A stretch of 64,000 bases of DNA from Geodermatophilus normandii (GCF_003182485.1 NZ_QGTX01000001.1:1198001-1262000), one strand, 5' to 3'; shown: positions 26,458-38,783, numbered from the stretch's first letter. Program-made: numbers and translations. Notes: generated by a model from the sequence alone, not told the origin.

Positions 26458-27084
26458 TCACTGGCCGCCGACGGTACCCCAGGCGCTGTCGAAGAAGCCC
26501 AGCTCCAGCTCCATCGCCCGCCGGTACGCCCGCCGCACCGCCGGGGTGTCGGCGGCGACCCGGTCGAGCAGCGCCTCCAGCGTGGCGGCCAGGTCCGCGA
26601 AGCCGGGGTCGGCGTAGGTGTCCACCCACTCCCGGTACGGCCCGGTCGCGCGGGGGACCAGCGCCCGGCCGAGGTGCGCGTAGAGCCGCATGCACGGCGT
26701 CGTCGCCGCGCAGACCTCGCCGACGTCCCCCAGCGCGGCCGTGGCCAGCAGGAACTCGGTGTAGGCGAGCGTCGCCGGCGCCGGGGACACCGCGGCCAGG
26801 TCGATCCCCCACCGGGCGGCGTAGCCGTCGTGCAGCCGCAGCTCCTCGCGGACGCCGGCCAGCAGGTCGGCGAGGGCCTCCAGCGTGGCGCGGTCGCGGC
26901 TGTGGGCCACCCCGAGGGCGTAGGCGCGGGCGAAGGCCTCGAGGAAGAACGCGTCCTGGGCGACGTAGCCGGCGAACCGGCCGCGCGGCAGGGTGCCGTC
27001 GGCGATGCCGGTGACGAACGGGTGGTCCAGCGCGGCGGCGGCGAGGTCGGCGCTCTCCGTCCACAGCCCGGCGGAGAGGGTCAC
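26458..27084 (-). CDS. tenA: TenA family protein, Cys-containing (TenA_C type)
   Basis: A 208-residue all-helical TenA protein: WTESADLAAAALDHPFVTGIADGTLP at the N-terminus, YVAQDAFFLEAFARAY, the Cys-bearing TTPCMRLYAHLG, and a C-terminal YRRAMELELGFFDSAW with the conserved Glu. The Cys marks the TenA_C branch, whose known members hydrolyse aminopyrimidine for thiamin salvage. The GTG start overlaps the tenA2 stop by 4 bases. A TPP riboswitch for thiM follows directly. Confidence 0.87.
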   Translation of the reverse strand: MTLSAGLWTESADLAAAALDHPFVTGIADGTLPRGRFAGYVAQDAFFLEAFARAYALGVAHSRDRATLEALADLLAGVREELRLHDGYAARWGIDLAAVSPAPATLAYTEFLLATAALGDVGEVCAATTPCMRLYAHLGRALVPRATGPYREWVDTYADPGFADLAATLEALLDRVAADTPAVRRAYRRAMELELGFFDSAWGTVGGQ

Positions 27085-27668
27085 GCGAGCGCCATCCCCC
27101 AGAACGCCGTCTCCGCGGCGACCACCTCCAGGAGGACGGCGTCGTCGCGCGGGCCCGTCGCGTCGGCCGCCGCCTCCAGCCCGGCGACGTAGGACGCGAA
27201 GCCGGGCACGGTCCAGTGCTCGACGAACGCGCGGTACTCCCCGGCGCCGGGCAGGGCGGACGACCACGCGTCGAGGTAGGTGCGCTCGACGGCCCACAGC
27301 GCGGCGAGGGCGGTGCCGACGTCCGCGGCGTCGAGCCGGTACAGCAGGTCCCCGTAGGCGATGGTGGCCGGCAGCTGCGGCGCGTCGAGGTCCAGGCCCC
27401 GGTCGGCGGCGACCCGGGTGAACCAGTCGAGCTCCTCGACCAGCGCCACGCACCCGCCGGCCAGCACCGCCTGCGCCGGACGCGGCGCGCGGGCCAGCAG
27501 CCGGGCCTGGAAGCGGAGCAGGTCGGCGAGGAAGTGCGCGTCCTGCACCAGCCAGGTGTCGAACGCGGCCGGCGGCAGCGTCCCGTCGCGGACGGCGTCG
27601 AGGAACGGATGGCGGGTGGCCCGGCCCCACGCGTCGGCGTGGCGGACGAGCAGGTCGGCGACCGGCAC
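27081..27668 (-). CDS. TenA-like protein lacking the catalytic Cys (TenA_E type)
   Basis: A paralogue of 195 residues: ADAWGRATRHPFLDAVRDGTLP, WLVQDAHFLADLLRFQARLL, and AVERTYLDAWSSAL where TenA_C proteins have a Cys. That substitution places it with TenA_E proteins, some of which act on an earlier step of degraded-pyrimidine salvage. The GTG start at 27668 lies 8 bases after TAGGGT, a good leaderless -10 box. It heads the minus-strand thiamin operon, with tenA1 coupled behind it. Confidence 0.82.
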   Translation of the reverse strand: MPVADLLVRHADAWGRATRHPFLDAVRDGTLPPAAFDTWLVQDAHFLADLLRFQARLLARAPRPAQAVLAGGCVALVEELDWFTRVAADRGLDLDAPQLPATIAYGDLLYRLDAADVGTALAALWAVERTYLDAWSSALPGAGEYRAFVEHWTVPGFASYVAGLEAAADATGPRDDAVLLEVVAAETAFWGMALA

Positions 27669-27676
27669 GGCGGGCG

Positions 27677-27697
27677 ACCCTACGCGGTGGTCATAAT
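27677..27697. promoter_or_regulatory. Back-to-back promoters: TAGGGT (minus, tenA2) and CATAAT (plus, cytX)
   Basis: On the minus strand TAGGGT (27682-27677) ends 8 bases before the tenA2 GTG, so the transcript is probably leaderless. On the plus strand CATAAT (27692-27697) lies about 18 bases before the TPP riboswitch. The two thiamin operons are therefore fired from one compact region. Confidence 0.5.
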
Positions 27698-27714
27698 GGC
27701 GCCGCCATGTGCGG

Positions 27715-27800
27715 GAGCTCGGGGCAACCGGGCTGAGAGGGCGGCTGGACGCGCCGCCGACCGCTGGAACCTGACCGGGTAATGCCGGCGTAGGGAGCGC
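27715..27800 (+). ncRNA. TPP riboswitch (THI element) upstream of cytX
   Basis: The conserved blocks CTCGGGGC, GGGCTGAGAGG, ACCGCTGGAACCTGA, CCGGGTAATGCCGGCG and TAGGGAG are all present. An extended P3 stem (GGCGGC...GCCGCC) is seen. The terminal P1 pairing includes GAGC with GCTC near the cytX start, and the GGGAG ribosome site lies within the element, so translational control of cytX-thiO-thiS-thiG-thiE2 is likely. Confidence 0.95.
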
Positions 27801-27802
27801 TC

Positions 27803-29166
27803 ATGAGCACGTCGGACCCTGTCCGTACCCGTCCCGTCCGCCCCCCGGGGGCCGACGCTCCCCTGACCCTCGACCAGGCGCCGCCGCGCACCATGGGCCT
27901 GGGCGAGTCCCTCGGCCTGTGGGCCAACCTCGGCATCAGCGTGCTGCTGCCGGTGGCGGCGGTCTTCGTCGTCCTCCCCGGGCGGCCGCTCGCGGTCACC
28001 CTGGCCGCCGTCGTCGTCGGTGCGGCGATCGGGGCCGTGCTGCTCGGCGCGGTCGCCGCCGCCGGGGCCCGCGAGGGCGTGCCGGGGATGGTGCTGCTGC
28101 GCGGGCTGCTCGGGCGCCGCACCTCCTGGCTGCCCACGGCGTTCAACCTCGTCCAGTGCACCGGCTGGGCGACCTTCGAGATCGTGGTCATCGCCGAGGC
28201 CGCGGCCCGGGTCCTCGACGCGCCCCGCTGGCCCTTCGTCGTCGCCGCGGGCGCCCTGGCCACGCTCATGGCGCTCAGGCCCCTCGGCGTCGTCCGGGTG
28301 CTGGCCCGGTACGCGGTGTGGGCCGCGCTGGCCGCCGTCGCGTACCTGTACGTGCAGGTCCTGGCCGAGCCGCTGCCCCCGCTCGAGGGCGGCGGGGCGA
28401 CGTCGTTCTGGACGGCGGCCGACATCGTGATCGCGCTGCCGGTCTCCTGGCTGCCGCTGGCCGCCGACTACACCCGCCACGCGCGCAGCGCCCGGGCCGC
28501 GGGGGTCGGCTCCGCGGTCGGGTACGGCGTCGCCACCGTCGTCCTGTTCACCCTGGGCGTGCTGGCGCTGGCCGCCTACGGCAGCGCGGGCACCGACGTC
28601 ATCGGCGCGCTGCTGGCCGTGCCGCTCGGCGCCGTGGCGGTGCTCGTGCTGGTGTCGGTGGAGCTCGACGAGGCGTTCGCCAACCTCTACTCGACGGCGG
28701 TGTCGGCGCAGAACGTCGTCGCCCGGCTGGACCGGCGGGTGCTCGCCGTCGGGGTCGGCGCCGTCGCGACGCTGCTGGCCCTGACCTTCGACGTCGCCGC
28801 CTACGAGCCGTTCCTCTTCCTCATCGGCGCGGTGTTCGTGCCGCTGGCCGGCGTCCTGCTCGTGGCCTACTGGCTCACCCCGCGCGGCGGCTGGGACACC
28901 TCCGACACCGCGCCGGCCCGGCCGCTGTACCTGCTGCCGTGGCTGGCCGGGTTCGTCGCCTACCAGCTGACCCTCCCCACGTACTTCCCCGGGCCGGGCG
29001 CGGGCTGGACGGCCTGGTGGAGCGCGCGGCAGGCCGACCTCGGCATCGACCCGGCCAACGGCTGGTCGGCGTCGCTCGTCGGGCTGGCCGTGGCGGTCGC
29101 GCTCACGCTGCCCCTGGTGATCCGGCCGCTGGTCGTGGCCGGCCGCCGCGGGGGGACGACGTCGCG

Positions 29167-29170
<4 letters not shown>
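27803..29170 (+). CDS. cytX: NCS1-family transporter CytX, putative hydroxymethylpyrimidine importer
   Basis: The protein has 455 residues and about 12 transmembrane segments. It has the CytX features LGESLGLWANLGISVLLPVAA, GMVLLRGLLGRRTSWLPTAFNLVQCTGWATFE, and SWLPLAADYTRHARS. CytX proteins are found behind TPP riboswitches and are assigned to HMP or precursor uptake, which fits the riboswitch here. The ATG start at 27803 follows GGGAG. The stop overlaps the thiO start. With the TenA proteins and ThiM it gives a salvage route feeding thiE. Confidence 0.87.
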
Positions 29171-31979
<2,809 letters not shown>

Positions 31980-33512
31980 GCCGGCCGGCCCGGCCGGCCG
32001 GGCAGCACCAGGTTCAGCACCACGGCGACGGCGGCCGCGACGACGATCCCCGAGTCGAACAGCGCGCCCCACTGGCCGGTGACCCGGTCGAGCGCGGCGG
32101 GCGCCGAGGCGATGCCGCGGCCCAGCGCCAGCGACAGCGCGACGATCAGCAGCGACCGGGTGTCCAGGCCGTCCTTGGCCAGCATCTGCACGCCGATCGC
32201 GCACACCATGCCGAACAGCACGAGCACGCCCCCGCCGAGCACCGCGGGCGGGATGGCGGCCAGCACCGCGGCCACCTGCGGCAGCAGTGCCAGCCCGACG
32301 AGCACCAGCGCGCCGAGGGTGACCACGTGCCGGCTCATCTGCCTGGTCAGGGCCACCAGGCCGATGTTCTGGCTGAACATCGTCGTCGGCAGGGCCCCGA
32401 AGACACCGCCGAGCACCGCGCTGCCGCCCTCGGCGAGGATCCCGCCGCGCAGCTCCCGCGTGGTGGCCGGCCGCCCGGCGCCGCCCTCGGTGACGGCGTG
32501 CACGGTGCCCACCGAGTCGACCATGTTGACCACCCCGACGACCGCCATCGACAGCACGGCCACCAGCGGGAAGGACAGCCCGAACTCGAACGGCAGCGGC
32601 ACGGCGACCAGCGGCCGGTCGCCCACGCCGGAGAGGTCGAGGAGACCGAACGGGATGGCCACCAGGTAGCCGACCACGACGGCGACGAGCACCGAGGCGG
32701 TGCACAGCAGCCCGCGGCAGAACTGGTTGAGCGCCACGGCCAGCAGGCAGACCAGCGCGGCGATGCCCAGGTTCACCGGCGAGCCGAAGTCCGGCGAGTT
32801 CGCGCCGCCGGCGGCCAGGGTCAGGCCGCTGGGCAGCAGGCCCAGGCCGATGACCAGGATGATCGTGCCGGTCACCACCGGCGGGAACAGCGCGACCACC
32901 CGGTGGATGCCCAGCGCGATGGCCACCTGCACGGCGGCGGTGACCAGCACCCCGCCGAGGACCGCCGACAGGCCGTGCTCCTCGGCCAGCGGGACGGCGA
33001 CGGCGATGAACGCGAAGCCCGACCCCATCATCAGCGGCAGCCGGCTGCCCACCGGGCCGATGCCGACGGTCTGCAGCAGGGTGGCCAGGCCCGCGCACAG
33101 CAGCGCCGCCTGCACCAGCAGGGTGGCCTCGCCGGTGGTGGCGCCGACGACCCCGGCGAGCAGGATCGCCGGGGTCAGGTTCGAGGTGAACATCGCCAGG
33201 ACGTGCTGCAGCCCGAGGGGGACGGCCACGCGCCACGGCGGTCGCGCGTCGGGGTCGGTGGGGTCCTGCGAGGCGGGCGCGGCGGTGCGCGTCCGCGGGG
33301 GAGAGAGGGCCATTCGGAGGGTCTCCTCGGGCGGGGACGTCGGTACCCCGAGCACGCTCCCGGTCCCGTGTTCCGGAGCCGTGACGACGACGTTCCGGCT
33401 CCCCGCCTGTGACGCTGCTCGCAGCGGCGTTTACCGACCACGCCCGCGAGCCATACGCAGGTGTTCGACTTCGCGCGCCCGAGACGGGGGCACGACCACG
33501 GGGAGCCACTGC

Positions 33513-33938
33513 GTGACACGAGGACCAGCCGCGCCCGGCTGGCCGTCGGCGTCACCCCCACCCGGGTGCGACTGGCTGTCCTGGGAGCTCTCCGACGTCG
33601 CCGAGCTGCCCCGCGTGCGCGAGGAGCTGCGCCGGTCACCGGTGGTGGACGGCACCGCCGACCTGCGCGACCGGCTGGTGCTCGTGCTCGACGAGATGGC
33701 CTCCAACGCGCTCCGCCACGGCGGCGGCTGCGTCGAGGCCGCGGTCCGGCGCACCGGGGACGCCTTCCTCGTCGCGGTCTCCGACGGAGACGCCCGCACC
33801 CCGCCGACCCCCGCGGTCGACCGCGACCCCTCCGAGGGCGGCCTGGGTCTCTACCTCATCGCCGAGCTGTCGACGGCGCACGGCTGGTACGCCGACGGCA
33901 CCGCCAAGACCGTCTGGGCGGTCCTGCCCCCGCTCTGA
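33513..33938 (+). CDS. RsbW/SpoIIAB-like ATP-binding anti-sigma or switch kinase (141 aa)
   Basis: A small GHKL ATPase. The N-box DEMASNALRHGG, the G1 region VSDGDARTPP and the G2 region EGGLGLYLIAEL are all visible, and no sensor domain is attached. Such proteins phosphorylate anti-sigma-factor antagonists or bind a sigma factor. GTG 33513 has GGGGAG about 8 bases upstream. The convergent gene encodes a PAS-GAF-PP2C phosphatase, the usual opposing activity, so the two may act on one switch. No anti-sigma antagonist (STAS protein) is adjacent. Confidence 0.82.
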   Translation: MTRGPAAPGWPSASPPPGCDWLSWELSDVAELPRVREELRRSPVVDGTADLRDRLVLVLDEMASNALRHGGGCVEAAVRRTGDAFLVAVSDGDARTPPTPAVDRDPSEGGLGLYLIAELSTAHGWYADGTAKTVWAVLPPL

Positions 33939-33956
33939 CCCCGTGGTGAGGTGCTG

Positions 33957-34017
33957 GAACGGCCTCCTTGCAGCGTCCCGCGCCGAGCCCGCGAGGCGCG
34001 GGGGCAAGGAGGTCCTT
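33957..34017. repeat. Intergenic repeat family A, copy 3 (hairpin between convergent genes)
   Basis: CCTCCTTGC on the left and GCAAGGAGG on the right form a perfect 9-base outer stem, with an inner GAGCCCGCGAGG region matching the family A core in a diverged form. The two outer arms differ from copy 1 in a compensating way, which implies that the hairpin is under selection. It may serve as a terminator for both flanking genes. Confidence 0.75.
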
Positions 34018-36099
34018 CTACTGGGGGTGCAGGCGGACCGCGACCAGGGCGACGTCGTCCTGGAGTCCCTCGGGGCGCAGCCGGGCGACCAGCGCGTCGC
34101 ACAGCCGGTCCAGCGGGAGGTCGGCGAGGCGGGCCAGCGCCGTCCGCAGCAGCGCGATGCCGTCGTCGAGCAGCAGGTCCCGGCCCTCGACCAGCCCGTC
34201 GGTGTAGAGCAGCAGCGTGGACCCGCGCGGCACCTCCACCGCCGCCGACGTCCGGGAGGCGCCCGGGTCGACGCCGAGCATGAGCTGCCCGCGCTCGGTG
34301 CCCAGCGCACGCACCTCGCCGCCGGGGAGGAGCAGCAGCGGCGGCGGGTGCCCGGCGTTGGACCAGCGCAGCGTCGTCGTCCCGGCGGCCCGCTGCTCCG
34401 GTGTCTGCTCGACCCGCGCGACCACCGCGGTCGCCAGGGAGCCCATGCGCAGCGCGTCGACGGCGGCGTCGAGCTCGGCGAGGACGGCGTCGGGCGGGAC
34501 GTCACCGCGGTGGGCGATGCCGCGCAGCATGCCGCGCAGCTGGCCCATGGTCGCGGCCGCCTCGATGTCGTGGCCGACGACGTCGCCGATGACGAGCACC
34601 GTGGCGCCGTCGGGCTGCAGGAAGGCGTCGTACCAGTCGCCGCCGACCTGGGCGACCTCCACCGCCGGCTGGTACCGCACGACGATCTCGGCGTCGTCGG
34701 GCTGCGGCGGCGCGGTGAGCATGCTGCGCTGCAGCGCCTCGGCCAGCCGCCGCTGCTGGTCGAACAGCCGCGCGTTGTCCAGCGCGAGCGCCACGCGGTC
34801 GGCGACCTCGCGCGCGGTCGCCACCTCCTCGGCGTTCGCGGCCGGCCGGCCGGCGCCGCGGTAGACGCTCAGCGCGCCGAGCGTGCGCCCGCGGGCCAGC
34901 AGCGGCTGCGTGACCGCCGTCCGCGGGGCCAGGGCGTCGAAGGCGTCGCGCACCTCGCCCTCGGGCAGCGTGGGGCGGATGGCGCCCGGGACGTCGGCGA
35001 CGGTGAGCAGCCGGCCGGACTGCAGGGCCCGCAGCACCGGCGCGTCGGCGGGCACCGAGGCCAGCCGCAGGCCGGCGTAGGCGGCGGCGGTGGCCCGCAG
35101 GGCGGGGTCCCGGTGCCAGCTCGCGACGTCGCGCATCCGGCCGTCCTCGCCGGTGGACAGCGTGAGGATCACCCAGTCGCCCAGCACCGGGACGACGGCC
35201 TCGGCGACCCGCTGCAGCGCCGGCTCCTCCCCGCCGCCGGAGCCCAGCGACGCCGACATGATCGCGCTGACCTCGGCGACCAGGGCGAGGCGGGCGGCGC
35301 TGTCGCGGGCCCGCTGCTCGGCGGCGCGCCGCTCGGTGACGTCGAGGAAGTAGACCGACAGCCCGTCGGGCCCCGGCCAGGCGCGGACCTCGTACCAGGC
35401 GTCCAGCGGCGGCGGGTAGTGCGCCTCGAAGACCCGCTCCTCGCCGCGGTCCATGGCCGCGCGGTAGTTGACCTCGAAGTCGCTGCCGACGGCGGCCGGG
35501 AACAGCTCCCAGATGCCGCCGCCGAGGAGCTCGTCGCGGGTGCGGTGCAGCACCCGCTCGGCCTCGGCGTTGACGTAGGTGAAGCGCCACTCGCGGTCGA
35601 GGGCGAAGAACGCCGAGCGCATCGTCTCCAGGACGCGGGACACGCGGGCGTCGCCCTCGCGCAGGCGGGTGGTGTCGATGCCGGCGCCCAGCAGCCGGAC
35701 CGCCGTCCCGCGGTCGTCGGCCAGCGCGCGGCCGCGGCCCTGCACCCAGCGGGTCTCACCGGAGGGCAGGACCACGCGGAACTCGGCGTCGTAGGTGCCG
35801 CAGGTCTCGATGGCCTCCTGCAGGGCGCCCAGCGTCCGCTCCCGGTCGTCGGGGTGCAGCCGGGCGGCGAAGGCCCCGATGGTCTCGTCGAAGCCGCCGG
35901 TGTCGTAGCCGAAGATCGCCAGGAGCTGGTCGTCCCAGGACAGCGTCCCGGACACGAGGTCCCAGTCGAAGCTGCCGATGCCCGCCGCGTCGATCGCCAG
36001 CTCGAACCGCAGCCGGCTGACCTCGGGGTCGTCGGGGAGCGCGGAGAGCGGACGGGGCGCCGTTCCCGGCGACCCCGGACGCTGCTCGGGGACGGTCAC
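34018..36099 (-). CDS. PAS-PAS-GAF-SpoIIE/PP2C phosphatase (RsbU-like)
   Basis: A protein of 693 residues. The first PAS is at about 30-145 (IGSFDWDLVSGTLSWDDQLL), the second at about 155-270 (AFFALDREWRFTYVNAEAERVL), a GAF at about 290-440, and the PP2C domain at about 470-693 with metal-binding Asp residues in QVGGDWYDAF and GDVVGHDIEAA and the C-terminal DDVALVAVRL. It is expected to dephosphorylate an anti-sigma antagonist in response to PAS or GAF ligands. GTG 36099 was chosen. It is convergent with the RsbW-like gene. Confidence 0.87.
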   Translation of the reverse strand: MTVPEQRPGSPGTAPRPLSALPDDPEVSRLRFELAIDAAGIGSFDWDLVSGTLSWDDQLLAIFGYDTGGFDETIGAFAARLHPDDRERTLGALQEAIETCGTYDAEFRVVLPSGETRWVQGRGRALADDRGTAVRLLGAGIDTTRLREGDARVSRVLETMRSAFFALDREWRFTYVNAEAERVLHRTRDELLGGGIWELFPAAVGSDFEVNYRAAMDRGEERVFEAHYPPPLDAWYEVRAWPGPDGLSVYFLDVTERRAAEQRARDSAARLALVAEVSAIMSASLGSGGGEEPALQRVAEAVVPVLGDWVILTLSTGEDGRMRDVASWHRDPALRATAAAYAGLRLASVPADAPVLRALQSGRLLTVADVPGAIRPTLPEGEVRDAFDALAPRTAVTQPLLARGRTLGALSVYRGAGRPAANAEEVATAREVADRVALALDNARLFDQQRRLAEALQRSMLTAPPQPDDAEIVVRYQPAVEVAQVGGDWYDAFLQPDGATVLVIGDVVGHDIEAAATMGQLRGMLRGIAHRGDVPPDAVLAELDAAVDALRMGSLATAVVARVEQTPEQRAAGTTTLRWSNAGHPPPLLLLPGGEVRALGTERGQLMLGVDPGASRTSAAVEVPRGSTLLLYTDGLVEGRDLLLDDGIALLRTALARLADLPLDRLCDALVARLRPEGLQDDVALVAVRLHPQ

Positions 36100-36208
36100 G
36101 GGGAGCGGGGTCCATTCGTACGGGAGCGGTGGTCCGTCGTCCTTTCTCCCACGCCGGGGCGGGGGACCACAACCGGTGTGCCGGAGTCGACACCGGGTGC
36201 GGACACGC

Positions 36209-36244
36209 CGGAGCCCCGGCCCACCGTGGCGGACCGGGGCTCCG
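36209..36244 (-). terminator. Terminator hairpin after the serine protease gene
   Basis: An 11-base-pair perfect stem (CGGAGCCCCGG with CCGGGGCTCCG) and a 14-base loop lie 10 bases beyond the protease stop codon on the minus strand. It separates the protease from the phosphatase gene downstream. Confidence 0.7.
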
Positions 36245-36254
36245 GGGCGGTGCG

Positions 36255-37142
36255 TCAGGCGGCCGGCAGGACGCCGAAGCCGGCGAGCCAGTCCTGGACG
36301 ACGGGGACGTCCACCCGCTGCAGGCCGTCGATGTAGCGGCAGTTGCCGGTGTAGCCGTAGCTGGTGACGGTGACGACGTTCCCGGAGGGACCGAAGGCGG
36401 GTCCGCCCGAGTCGCCGAAGCAGGTGCCACCGCCGCCGCGGTCGTCGTGCTCGTTGCCGTTGACCTGCAGGATCTGCGCGGTCAGCTTCTGCCCGACGAC
36501 GTCGGTGTAGCGGCGCACGAGCGGGTAGCTCATCGGCGTCGGCTTCTGCGGGCCGGAGTCGGGCTGGCGCACCTCGGTGCCGTAGCCGACCGCGGTGAAC
36601 GTCGTCCGGTTCAGCCGCGGCTGGGCGTACCGGTCGAGCTCGTTGGGCGCGGCGATCTGCGCCGGGTCGATGCCGGTGACCGGGTCCTCGAGGACGACCA
36701 CGCCGACGTCGTTCCAGGTGTCCAGGTCGGTGAAGTCCGAGTACTCCGGGTGGGTGTGCGCGGTGCCGGCGTACCAGTCCGACCCGTCGGTCTCCTCCTC
36801 GCCCGTGAAGCCCGCTGCGGGGTCCGCGGCGACCGGGAGGACCGGCGGGTCCGTGGGACCGGGGGCGGTCCGGGCGATGTCCGGGTCGAAGGTGACCAGG
36901 GTCTGGCCCTCGGTCCCGTAGGTGCAGTGCGCCGCGGTGAGGACCACCGTGGGGGACACGAGCGTCCCCGAGCAGCGGTAGCGGACGCCGTCGTCGTAGA
37001 AGGCCAGCAGCCCGACGTTGTCGTAGACGTTGGTGCTGTCGACCGTGCCCCCGGTGACCGCCCCGGCCGGTGCCGGCGCGACCAGCCCGACCGTGAGCAG
37101 TGCCGCGGTGCCGGTGAGCACCGCCTTCGTGCGTGCGTGCAT
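36255..37142 (-). CDS. Secreted trypsin-like serine protease (S1 family)
   Basis: A protein of 295 residues with a Sec signal peptide (basic MHARTK, hydrophobic VLTGTAALLTVGLVA, likely cleavage after APAGA near residue 28). The catalytic triad is readable: His in VLTAAHCTYG, Asp in TWNDVGVVVLE, and Ser in GTCFGDSGGPAF. Cys pairs flank His and Ser as in chymotrypsin folds. It is probably an extracellular endopeptidase; its specificity is not determinable. The ATG start at 37142 follows GAGGGGACGACG. A palindrome GGTTGCGCAACC at 37203-37214 lies in its upstream region. Confidence 0.9.
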   Translation of the reverse strand: MHARTKAVLTGTAALLTVGLVAPAPAGAVTGGTVDSTNVYDNVGLLAFYDDGVRYRCSGTLVSPTVVLTAAHCTYGTEGQTLVTFDPDIARTAPGPTDPPVLPVAADPAAGFTGEEETDGSDWYAGTAHTHPEYSDFTDLDTWNDVGVVVLEDPVTGIDPAQIAAPNELDRYAQPRLNRTTFTAVGYGTEVRQPDSGPQKPTPMSYPLVRRYTDVVGQKLTAQILQVNGNEHDDRGGGGTCFGDSGGPAFGPSGNVVTVTSYGYTGNCRYIDGLQRVDVPVVQDWLAGFGVLPAA

Positions 37143-37560
37143 CGTCGTCCCCTCGTCGCGGTGGAGGCGTCTCCCCCGAGGGGAACGAACCGGGTCCGGA
37201 ACGGTTGCGCAACCCGGCCGTGCCGGTCGCCGCGACCCGGTCCGTCCCGGTCCGGGGACGGGCGCCCCCGCGGCCCGACCGGCGCCGGTGCCGGTCGGGC
37301 CGCCCGGGAGCGCCCGTCGTCGTCTCTCCGCAGTCCGCCGCCGGGCCCGGGCCGGCGCCCGCCGTCCTCGTCGCGGCGCCGGGCCGGTGACCGCGGCCGG
37401 GTCCCGGCGAGCGTCCACCTCGGGCCGCCGGGCGCCTGCCCGGCCGGGTCGTGCGCGGTCAGAGACCCGGGGAGGACGACGCGGCGGGTCGTCTCCCGCC
37501 GGGCACCGGCAGGACCCGGTCCTCCTCGCCGCGGCGGCCGTCGCCGGGCAGCCGCGCCGC

Positions 37561-37645
37561 GGGCGTCCGGGCCTCCCGGGAGGGTCCGCGCGCCGCCCTC
37601 GGTGGGGCGGTCGGCGGGGGGTCGAGGCCGGATCGTCGTGCGGAG
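37561..37645. repeat. 85-base direct repeat, unit 1
   Basis: It runs from GGGCGTCCGGGCCTCCCGG to GGATCGTCGTGCGGAG and contains the palindrome CCTCCCGGGAGG. It matches 37696-37782 almost base for base apart from a short block in the middle (GGTGGGGCGG against GTGCGAGGCGG). Confidence 0.85.
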
Positions 37646-37695
37646 GGGTCTGCTGCCGGCGGCGGGGGACCTGCTGCCGGTCGCCGCTCCGCCAC

Positions 37696-37782
37696 GGGCG
37701 TCCGGGCCTCCCGGGAGGGTCCGCGCGCCGCCCTCGTGCGAGGCGGTCGGCGGGGGGTCGAGGCCGGATCGTCGTGCGGAGA
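37696..37782. repeat. 85-base direct repeat, unit 2
   Basis: The second unit of the repeat at 37561-37645, with the same orientation and the same outer boundaries. The units are 135 bases apart start to start. On the minus strand both would encode a GGARTLPGGPDARG peptide, which is unlikely to be real protein. Confidence 0.85.
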
Positions 37783-37962
37783 GGTCGGTCGGCGGCGGGG
37801 TGCCGCGGAGGAGGGCCAGGGGGCGGCCGTGGTCGGCCGGGAGGACTGCTCGGGGAGCGGGCCGGCGGTCCGGCCACCCGCGGGGGAAGGGGGTGGCCGG
37901 GCCCGTCGAGCACGTCGACGAGGGGGCGGACGCACGTCCCCGGGGAGGGGGCGCGCTGCGGA

Positions 37963-38783
37963 TCAGCCGGGAGCCGGTGGCGGCGGCCGGGGAGAACCCC
38001 GCGCCGGGTGCCCGCCCGGGTCGCCCCGGGTGCGCACCGCACCGGCGGTGCCGGTGCGGCCGGGCGCCCGCGCCGTCGGCCGCCCTGCGGCGGGCCGCGC
38101 CGGCCAGCCGGCCGGGCCAGCGCCGGCCCGCCGAGCGGGGGCGGCGGGGCGGGGCGGGAACGGCCGGGTGGAGCCGGCCGGGGACGGCGCCGCAGCGGGG
38201 GAAGACGCCGCGGGCCGGACCGTGGGGGTGCTCGGGAGCTCGGTGAGCACCACGGGGGCGTTCGGGACGGGCGCGGGCACGGGCCGCCGCGGGCGGCCCC
38301 AGGCCAGGTGCTCGCCGTCCGGGCCGCTGCCCCAGAGCGCCAGCCGCCGGACCAGGCCGGGACCGGCCGGCGGGACGACGACGGGAGCGGTCGGCCAGGC
38401 GGCGTGCACCCCCCGCGGGCCCGCGCCCCACATCGCCAGGCGCCGGACCGACGCGCGCAGCCGGGCGCGCCAGCGGGGGCCCGGCACGGCCACCGGTGCG
38501 GGTGCCGCGGCAGCGGGGGTCGCCGCGGGGACCGCCACGGCCGCGACGGGGACCGGGACGGCGGCCGGCGGGACCGGGCGCGGGCGCGGGACGGGCACCG
38601 GGCGGGCCGCCGGCAGGGGCGCAGCGTGCGCGGGGCGCCCGGCGAGCGGGTGAGCACGGCGCGGCGGGGGCGGGGCCGCTGCGGCAGCTCGTGCGCCCGG
38701 TCGAGCAGGCCGATGAGGCCGGCCAGGTCCAGGTCGTCCGGCAGGGTCGCCGACGACGGGGCAGGTGCCCGGTCGATCGCCAT
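37963..38783 (-). pseudogene. Pro/Ala-rich hypothetical protein with apparent frameshift
   Basis: The ATG start at 38783 has an excellent AGGAGG site, and the first 45 or so codons read as a sensible N-terminus (LPDDLDLAGLIGLLDRAHELPQ). From about 38640 the natural amino-acid use (VPVPRPRPVPP, WRARLRASVRRLAMWGAG and a similar LVRRLALWGSG repeat) continues in another frame to a stop at 37963. The length is 3n+2, so one lost base in GGGCGCCCCG would give about 273 residues. The family is not recognised. Two RRLA(M/L)WG(A/S)GP repeats in the middle are the only structured part; the rest looks disordered. Confidence 0.55.

Larger units (their letters stand above)
37143..37962. other. 820-base gene-poor, GC-rich region upstream of the protease
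   Basis: No convincing coding frame was found on either strand; open frames here are Arg/Pro/Gly-rich shadows. It holds a GGTTGCGCAACC palindrome at 37203-37214 and two copies of an 85-base direct repeat. It probably contains the protease promoter near 37143-37250, but no clear -10 box was found. Confidence 0.55.

Noticed and set aside
27692-27697. CATAAT as a tenA2 promoter element
   Set aside because: On the minus strand the nearer TAGGGT, 8 bases from the start, fits better; CATAAT is oriented toward cytX.
37561-37782. The direct repeats as a CRISPR array
   Set aside because: There are only two units of about 85 bases with an unequal spacer and no cas genes.
36255-38783. One continuous minus frame joining the 38.8 kb start to the serine protease
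   Set aside because: The middle is Arg/Pro-rich shadow sequence; the protease has its own ribosome site and signal peptide, and the upstream gene reads sensibly only after a frame change.
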